A DNA stretch of 64,000 nucleotides from the NCBI GenBank assembly GCA_021401465.1, contig JADDMT010000025.1:62001-126000 (forward strand), read 5' to 3'. Made by a program: the position numbers and the translations under genes. Below are positions 57,325 to 64,000 of this stretch, piece after piece (position 1 is the first letter of the stretch; every line of letters begins with the position of its first letter). Below the pieces are notes generated by a model that was given only the letters and a program-made list of their open reading frames with translations, was not told the origin of the DNA and made no database searches. The stretch comes from Teratosphaeria epicoccoides. Its lineage: Eukaryota; Ascomycota; Dothideomycetes; Mycosphaerellales; Teratosphaeriaceae.

Positions 57325-59078
57325 ACTATGTGTAGCAGGGTTACTACATGCTAAGGGCAGGCATCAGAACCTATGCGGCTCTAATAGCCCCCTAGTATTA
57401 ACTATATTACTACCCCTCCTCCTATGAGGATGTCCCTAGCCTTACTAAGTAATGCACATAGAACATATAGGGTATAGGATATAGCATACTTACACTACGC
57501 AAGAGTAAATAGGTAGGTAGCCTATGTAACATATGTTATGTGTATACCTTAACACCTTTGTAGTAAGTACAGGGTAGAGGCTACTAACTTAGGCGGGTTT
57601 TAATCTGTCACATGTTAGGCAGCTTCATAACACCTGCGCTCTACATGCGGATCAAGATATCAGGAAACTATAAGTACATACTTTAGTTAATCTTTAAAAT
57701 AGTAGGGCGAACATGCGCGCTAGCCTTACTAAGTAGCTTGGCTGTCTCTATTTAGTCATGACTATAAAGAACGTGTTGTAGAACCTTAGGGTAGTAGGAA
57801 TGTATGCAGACACTCTGTGCATACTACTTGAAATAGTAGGAGCGTGCTCCTAGCGTAGGTCTCGCCACATTTTTGTGCTAGTAGACTAGTACAAGTGTAG
57901 TTAGTATACATGCGTAACAGCCGCGTTGTCTATTCTTGCATTATCTAGTCCCCTTATAAGTTAACTAAGGCTAGGTACTCTGCGCATGTAGTTTGAGTCA
58001 CTAGCTTAACAGTTGTAGTAGGTAACAGGGGGGCTATTAGAGAGTATAAAAACCTCGCTGCTTTCCTAAACTTCCTATTCTAAAATACTAACATTAACCT
58101 CCGCTTCTATTTCACTTAGCTTGTACCTCGCTATGTCTGCAGGTCTAAACTAGAGCTTCTTCTTCTTTAATTAATCAATTAAGATTAATCGACTTATCTT
58201 AGTAATAATAGCTTATATGCTACAGACTAAGTTCGATGCTACTTGCTCTGCCTGCGACTATTACTTATGTTAACAATGCCTTAACAACCTTAGCAGCTAA
58301 GCTACACACATCTCTCCTCTACGTGTTAGTAAGGCGTCCCCTACCCGCGAGGTATGCATAGCTTGTACTAACTAAAGCATAGCTAAGATCTACGTTAGCG
58401 GATTTAATGAGAGTAGTGTCTACTACAATTATGTTAACTATAATAGCAAGCATCAAAAATGCCAAGACCTCCCTAAAGAGGTATATAGCGAGTATAACTA
58501 GCTCTGCTATAACATCGATGACTTCTAGAGTATGCGCGACAAGGGGGTTGCTAAAGGTACTCTGACTATAAACAGGCTACAGGCTAAGTACCGCGAGGCA
58601 CTTGCCTACCTGCTTAGCGCCCTCTTGTGCTTTACCGCAACTACTAACCGTTCTTATAGTAGTGTTCGCTTCGACTCTCTACTAACAGGCGAAAACGTTT
58701 GTCTAGGTCTAATCGCAGACTAAGTCTAGAAGATCTTAAAGGTACTAACTGTTAGGGTTAAGACCTTCGCTATAGTACGCATATAGTATAGGTACCCTCT
58801 AAGTATAAATGCTAACTTTCTCCGCTAGGCTAACGTTAGCGTCGAGAAATATCCGACTAGCCGCTAGCGTTAGTAACTTAGGGCCCTTGCCTCTATTAAC
58901 AATGACTTCGAGACGCAGATAATCTACAAGAAGGTTATCAAGCAATTTACCGTTCCTGCTGCTAAGGCTACGCCCTAGCGCTGTACTAAGAGGCAGCCTG
59001 CCTCTAAGCTAGTCCTAAGGACTAAGCCGTAAGTTACTTACTTGAATCCTGTCGCGTACGTATAGCTAACACATTATA
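57325..59078 (-). mobile_element. older Gypsy copy, rest of 3' LTR and internal 3' region
   Basis: The last 85 bp of the older LTR (57325-57409) are followed by a polypurine tract and the same internal sequence as 49511-51178 of the younger copy, at clearly higher A/T conversion. Similarity ends abruptly at 59078 (younger-copy position about 51180), well before pol. The older element is therefore truncated or interrupted by the next unit. Together with 48876-49150 the LTR is again exactly 360 bp. Confidence 0.88.
58208..59078 (+). pseudogene. truncated antisense ORF in the older Gypsy copy
   Basis: Collinear with the first 290 codons of the antisense ORF at 50309. The ATG has become ATA and there are many TAG/TAA codons, but the frame is unbroken. 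It keeps CIAC at residues 50-53, where the younger copy has only the first Cys, and CxxC-x6-C is partly converted (TGT to TAT). It ends at the breakpoint at 59078. Confidence 0.75.
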
Positions 59079-59330
59079 CGTCTCGAAAACCAAGGCCCTA
59101 AGTAGACTAAGTAACTTGTGTTACTTAGCTTACTTACCTACTCGTCTGACTTGGCCTGCTCGTATGTACCCCCGAGAAACTCGGCCCCTCCTGAGCTACT
59201 CGTGTCGCAGACACGAGTAGCTCACAGTGCAAGAGTGCTACTAGTAAGTAACTTACTGCTAGCAGTATACTGGCGGCAAGTGGCTCAGGCACGCAAGCCG
59301 AGCTACTCGAATCAAAACAATTTGCATGCA
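59079..59330. repeat. hairpin-rich segment at the start of the right-hand unit
   Basis: Several short motifs recur in both orientations (GAGCTACTCG, AAGTAAC/GTTACTT). A 13-bp perfect stem with a 5-nt loop lies at 59193-59223 (GAGCTACTCGTGT / ACACGAGTAGCTC). Subterminal repeats of this type occur at the ends of DNA transposons, and the segment begins just where the older Gypsy copy is cut. No transposase was identified. Confidence 0.55.
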
Positions 59331-59689
59331 ATAGATGTTGAAGTCATAATTTTGGTTAATACTATACATCTCGTTGTTGTCGCACTATGCTCTTTTACTA
59401 CTTACACTAGACCTGACGTACAACGCGAATTAAGCAGATTTGCTAACACTAAACACATATACAGCTTGAACGCAGCTCTTACGACGCCTCTTGAATTCAA
59501 GCAAGCTGCGATATCTGACTTGCGCCTTACGCCCGAAGACCTTAATCAGTATAGCTAGTAACAAATGCACAGCTACTACACACTATCCACACATCCTGTA
59601 TTAGCCCTCACACATGAATCTTCTACTCGCCCTTATCCTCTATTCCGTTCTACTAGCTTACCTTCACTACTACTAACTTTCCTAAAGCG
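59331..59689. other. unassigned repeat sequence
   Basis: A plus-strand reading from about 59300 to 59558 is open (EFKQAAISDLRLTPEDLNQY at its end) and might be coding, but I do not recognise it. It has fewer RIP-type stops than its neighbours. Confidence 0.3.
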
Positions 59690-62368
59690 CTACTATTTCG
59701 CCCCTCCTGTAGCTTCTTGAAGGTCGCATCATCAAAGACCTTGTCGCTGTAGCCCTTAATCTGCTCTAACAAGGTCGAGTCCGTGAATGTAGTGTGCTAC
59801 TACAACTGACTATCCCTTAACTCAGAGTCGTCGAGCGCATCCTCTACCTTCTCTACAACGTTCGACTAGTTGCTCATAAGATCACACTAATCGAGTAGAG
59901 CGCATGCTATGCTGCATCATAATCGTCAGCTAATGTATACTACGTAGCTACTAAACTACCGCTAGTACCTCCCATTGATATCGAAGTACTAGCGGTATGT
60001 TAGTAGCATAACGCTAGTATACTACTAGCACACTTACCTAGCATTTTTTGCCTCTGCCTCTGGCAAAGCTTGGCTCCTACTGTCGCCTTAGTCTTTGTCC
60101 TTCGCGGTCAAGCTTCGTGTCCTATAGCTATCGTCATTAACTGCGCCGATGCGTAGAGTTAATAATCGCACATACCGTGTATTAGTAAGTCTTTGCGTTT
60201 CGCCTCTCGCTAGAGCCGCGCTAGTGTTTATTCGTTATTAGCATGGTTTAGTCGATACATGAGTCCCCTCGCCTATACTGCTTGTCTACACTAGTCACGA
60301 TTAACTGCCTACTCCGTAGTTTAGGCCTCTCGCTACTTCCGCCTCGTTAGCGATAGCTGGCCCTCACGACGCGCCAAGGCTACTAACCTTTCATCTTGCG
60401 TGTGTCTAGGTCGGGGCTTATCGACTATAGTGGCTTTCATACTAGACAAGTACATGTTAGCAATCATGGCCGTGATGTTAGACGAGAAACCAACCTCGTT
60501 GTCACGACACCGTTATGCAGGGTGTCCCGCGACAATGGCTCCTCTAGTCCCTGCTTCAGCTAGTCGTCACCGTCATAATCGCTTGCCTTACTGCCATAGT
60601 CACTAACATTTGCCCTTCCGCCGTTATGGCCCTTACTCCCTCCGTTAGTGTCCGCTTAAACATCCGCTACATGCTTGCAAACGCCTACTATTAATGACAT
60701 TAAGGCCTGGCTTAATCGTCGTGTCAGGCTGACACTACGCTGACCTAACAATTGCGTACGACCTAGTAGAAGTCAGCACAGGCCCTCTCGACGATGTCTC
60801 CTACGTACTATTCTCGCGTAGCGCCTTTCGCCTCCGCAAGTCCTCGTATTCCCTCTCTAAGCCTGTTATGCCGCGATCCTTCTTGATAGCTGGCGCCGCC
60901 TACACTAGTAGTGCTGTCTTGCCTTCGTCCTCCCCCCCTAATATACGTGCCGTGATAGTCGCCATGATGACCTCCTGTCTGTCAGCATCGAGCTCTTCCT
61001 AATACTTCTTCTTCCCCTCGAAGATATCATCAATATCGACACCGCTAACCGGAACCTATCTCGTCTTGCTAGCCTTTGTCTTGAACTCCGAAGGGCCATT
61101 TCTGATCTAGGCTAGTAGGTATGTGATAGTAGCACACACGCTGTTTAACATAAAAGCGTTTACCTCGCGTGACTCCAAAGGATTCCATGCTAGTTTCTAA
61201 TTGAACTAGAAGAACGCCTTCTTCATACAAAAGATCACGAGCGGGCTTAGAAACCTCCGGTCCTATGACATGTTAGCGCTTTCGACGACATCTAAGCCTT
61301 CTCTCCTTACCTCTTCTTCGTTCTCGCATTCGAATCTGCTTTCTATTAACATGTCCGCGGCCTAGTCCTTCAAACCCTGCTCATCGTCTACCTTGCCGGA
61401 CTATGCGAGTATAGCTTCTCTGACCCTATTCGTGCAGTTGTTACGACACTAACGCAACCTCTGCCTTATCTACGCCCCTAACATTAGCACCTCCTCATAG
61501 GACCTACGCAGGTACTTATAGTATCTAAATCTACGTCGTCTGGCCTCGAGCTAACTCGACCTTTCATCCCTAGCATATCACGCGCCACGAGCTACTAGTT
61601 AATTGCAATATGCTTACAACTCGGCCAGTAAGTAGGAGCTGTAGGGTATAGCACAGAAATGCCCTTCTGCCCTCGTGAAGCGTCTATCTACGAGAGTTCT
61701 CGGACTTTAACGAGCAAAGGCTCGATTAACTTGTCTTTATGCATAGGAGAGCTACTACGTATATCTTCGCTGCTAGAGTAGTCGTATCCTTAGTCAGAGT
61801 TTGTAGTCTAGCTGCTGTTATGGCCTCGACGGCTGCTTGACTAGCTCCCAGACTGACTTTGACTACTACTATCGCCCTAGCGGCTGCGAGACTCGCTGTT
61901 GCGGTAGTTTTGACTGTTACTGTCGCTCCCGTGATCAGTAGGTCGGCTATTATAATAGCCTCGACAGATGCTTGGCTGCTATGTCTTTACCCTGTTATTC
62001 TTAGGTTTGCTACTGTCTTGTCGCGTGTCGCAAGACAATAACCGAAGCCTCTTATTCGGCCGATTCCGCCTTAGCGGTAAGGATGACCGCTTATGCGTCT
62101 AGTCTCTTTGTGACTAGTACGTCGTCGTCTGTATGCATGTTAGCATAGCCGCCGTATACGGGTAGCTTCTTACATTAGTCGCCTTTGTATAGGCTTTAGG
62201 CACTGTAAAATCCTCATGTTCCTAGTTAGCCATCTCCTCGTTGCCGTCGTCTACACTATCGCCATCGTTGCTCGGCAGGTCTTCTAAATCATTCGCTAGA
62301 TCGTAATTCGAACCGCCGCCAGATGACGCGGAACGTGACCTCTGTTGTCTGTCTTTCTTCGAAGGCAT
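59690..62368 (-). pseudogene. degenerate Ser/Gln-rich ORF of unknown family in a repeat unit
   Basis: The start MPSKKDRQQRSRSASSGGGS is at 62368. A Ser/Asn/Gln-rich stretch follows, then a block KLIEPLLVKVRELS and KGISVLYPTAPTYWPSCKHI near 61600-61730. After a change of frame come IESRFECENEEEVRREGLD and NSVCATITYLL (61.1-61.4 kb) and KTKASKTR / VSGVDIDDIFEGKKKY. After another change comes TLLEQIKGYSDKVFDDATF (about 59.7-59.9 kb). The frames contain TAG/TAA codons of RIP type. At least two frame changes mean indels or introns; a GTAAGT donor-like site lies near 60035. The protein is not recognised. It looks like an accessory or structural ORF of a large repeat. Confidence 0.5.
59969..60000. 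repeat. short inverted repeat ACCGCTAGTAC / GTACTAGCGGT
   Basis: A perfect 11-bp inverted repeat with a short spacer. A related pair (AGCGGTAC ... TACCGCT) occurs at about 62628-62685, on the other side of the Ser/Gln-rich ORF. This could be a small insertion or a binding palindrome used twice. Confidence 0.5.
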
Positions 62369-62959
62369 GATTAAAGAAGGACGCGACTTAAAGGATTAGC
62401 AGAGAACAGAGCGCGGTATATCCTTCTCGGTCGTGTAGGTCTAGTAGCAGGTTAGTAAAGGATAATATCTATAGCATGTAAATATGCACATACTGCAAGT
62501 TACTGTCTAATGTAGCTACGTAGCGTCTATTGATGCAGAAGAAGGAAGGGACGCGATGTTTATAGTATCTTGCGACGCGCGAGCGTCATCTAAATTCGGC
62601 TACCCCTGAAATTACGCTTCCCTATTAGCTAGCGGTACTTTTAGCTTGCCGGCAGTATGCTATTAAAATACCGCTAGTAGAACTAGCCTCGGTTAGCATT
62701 GATTCTTTAATGATAGCTAGTATAGGTACCACGAAACATCCGCGCTATATAGCACGTCCGCCTGTACGACACAGCCTAATGGATGTAGTTGCTCTGCAGT
62801 AGATCCTACGTATACAGTAGTAAGATTCGTTCTGCATGCGAGAGAATATCCTGTACGTATTATTCTAAAGGCCTTCAAGCCGCGTTTAAACTATAACAGC
62901 CATACTACCTTCGTGTTAACCCCGGGTAATTGCCGACTTCTAGACTGTCCGCTGCCGAT
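62369..62959. other. spacer in the right-hand repeat unit
   Basis: Between two minus-strand ORFs. It contains the second inverted pair (62628-62685) and no ORF of note. It presumably is the upstream region of the Ser/Gln-rich ORF. Confidence 0.35.
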
Positions 62960-63311
62960 AGTTTGACAATATCTTGTATAGTAGATGCCGAAAACTGACC
63001 TCCCCTGCTCGTGTCTGCAACGCCTCTACTGTCGCTAGGAATTTAAGTTGTAATTCCCTGCTACTACTAAAGAAGGCGCTCGTTTCCTAGAACATGCGCT
63101 CCTTCGCTACTATCGACTGCGCAATTCGGCCAAGTAGGCTAAGCTGCTCCATCTGTTCTTCTAACGCAGCGTACAGGCGTAGGTAATCGTCGTGTCGAAG
63201 TATAAGGCCTGCTTCGATCGTGCCTATGCTCTGCTGTCGTAGCGCCTTAGGTTTGTGAATCATGCCGCGCTAGGTCTTAGAGGTTCTTGTCGAGGAAACA
63301 CGCACACTCAT
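62960..63311 (-). pseudogene. small degenerate ORF of unknown function
   Basis: The start MSVRVSSTRTSKT is at 63311. One frame continues for about 117 codons with only one or two TAG codons of RIP type. It is mostly helical (LRLYAALEEQMEQLSLLGRI; LQLKFLATVEALQTRAGEVS). No family recognised. It is probably the second minus-strand gene of the right-hand unit. Confidence 0.45.
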
Positions 63312-63411
63312 CGTTCGGGCTGTGCCTGTATCGTGTCTGTTTAAATTACAGATGTCAGGATTACTCGAAACACGCGTTGTTTATACTTGTTAGTCTCTTG
63401 GCTAACTTTAG

Positions 63412-64000
63412 ATGAAAGATGCGGCAGACCCTTCCGCGCTTTTCGCACTTTATCGCCATAGCCGTAGCCGTCGTATATGCGACGCCGCATTGTCTATCTT
63501 CTTGTCCGCTACGACACTATCTGTAGCAGGCATGATCTAGACGCTAGGGTCCTAATAATTGTGGCACTTAAGACACGCATATAGGAACAGGATACTCGAG
63601 CCTATGCCTAGAAGGCAACCGTTTCCTTGCCTAACATGTACTGACTTTGACTAGTATCTCTAGTAGGTAGTAGAGAATAGTCACATCCTAGACAGATTTA
63701 ACAAGATAGATAGGTTCATCGGGCTAGATTACAGGTCGAAAGATAAGGCCATGATTGTAGGGGACTTCGTGACTACTAATCCCATTGTTAAAGGCTACTA
63801 AGACGACCCTTAGTTGCTTATATCGACCGTGAACAAAATTGAGAGTAGTGTAACTCTTGCACCTGCCGACGCTATCACGATACTAGATGACAACTTAAAA
63901 CAGCAGTCAACTAGGCAAGCCTGTAGCAGGGTTAGTCGCACTAGATTGATACAGTTAGCGCGATTAACAGAGGCAATGAGATTTTACTAGGTTGCGCCAT
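63412..64000 (+). pseudogene. SNF2-type helicase C-terminal fragment, RIP-mutated, cut by window end
   Basis: A single plus-strand frame with TAG/TAA stops of the CAG/CAA/TGG kind. The part from 63690 on reads RFNKIDRFIGLDYRSKDKAM, LLISTVNKIESSVTLAPADA, ITILDDN, and QACSRVSRTR. This follows the SNF2 C-terminal lobe pattern: a shared-substrate strand, then motif V (GxxLxxAxxVIxxD) and motif VI (QAxxRxxRxGQ). Upstream, CLTCTDFD could be part of a zinc finger. It differs from the intact chromosomal SNF2 gene at 35.7-39.3 kb. It is probably part of the same mobile unit as the two minus-strand ORFs. Confidence 0.5.

Noticed and set aside
1..64000. CRISPR arrays, operons or bacterial regulatory sites
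   Set aside because: The window is eukaryotic nuclear DNA with spliced genes. No spaced direct-repeat array was seen.
1..64000. tRNA or rRNA genes
   Set aside because: I looked for A/B-box-like and conserved rRNA strings while reading and found none I could support; a tRNAscan-SE run would be decisive.

Overview
The window is nuclear DNA from a filamentous ascomycete (Pezizomycotina). The evidence is short GT-AG introns of about 45-100 nt, compact genes on both strands, fungal-type families (OST4, TMA46, GMF, rhodopsin-domain membrane protein, Clr2-like protein) and repeats carrying the mutation pattern of repeat-induced point mutation (RIP). A dothideomycete is my guess; the sequence alone does not fix the class. 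Exon structures were worked out by eye from splice consensus, reading phase and family resemblance.

Positions 1-48,060 are an ordinary gene-rich housekeeping segment. In order it holds: an aldehyde dehydrogenase; a small acylated-looking protein; an aspartic-protease-like membrane protein without catalytic aspartates; a head-to-head spliceosome pair, LEA1 (U2 A') and DIB1 (U5); TMA46; OST4; a large Q-rich, AT-hook, C2H2 protein; RPL26; a PMP3-type peptide; a CXXC zinc protein (CZIB/UPF0587); an unknown nuclear-looking protein; a short-chain dehydrogenase; a decayed amino-acid permease; an unknown two-helix membrane protein; a rhodopsin-domain protein; a MoCF-domain protein; GMF; a RAS GTPase; a SNF2 ATPase with C-terminal zinc fingers, divergent from a Clr2-like silencing factor; an F-box remnant; DPM3; an ARM-repeat protein; and PER1. 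Several genes are spread over tiny exons and do not appear as long ORFs (DPM3, CZIB, GMF, PMP3, OST4).

From about 48.1 kb to the end the sequence is a repeat compartment. It opens with a 656-bp, almost perfect palindrome (48,218-48,873). Next comes a nested pair of Ty3/Gypsy elements of one family. The younger (49,151-57,319) has two 360-bp LTRs, a 5-bp target duplication CCCTT, a polypurine tract, and a single-frame gag-pol on the minus strand with a chromodomain. Between pol and the 3' LTR it also carries an antisense, plus-strand ORF of about 498 codons with CxxC motifs and its own TATA box. It landed inside the 360-bp LTR of an older, more mutated copy, whose two LTR pieces (275 + 85 bp) add up exactly. 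All ORFs here are broken by TAG/TAA codons that fit CAG, CAA or TGG changed by C-to-T at CpA on either strand.

The older copy stops at 59,078. Beyond it lies a different, unrecognised degenerate unit: a Ser/Gln-rich minus-strand ORF, a small minus-strand ORF, and a plus-strand SNF2-type helicase C-terminal fragment cut by the window edge. The antisense ORF of the Gypsy family and this right-hand unit are the best candidates for something not well described.
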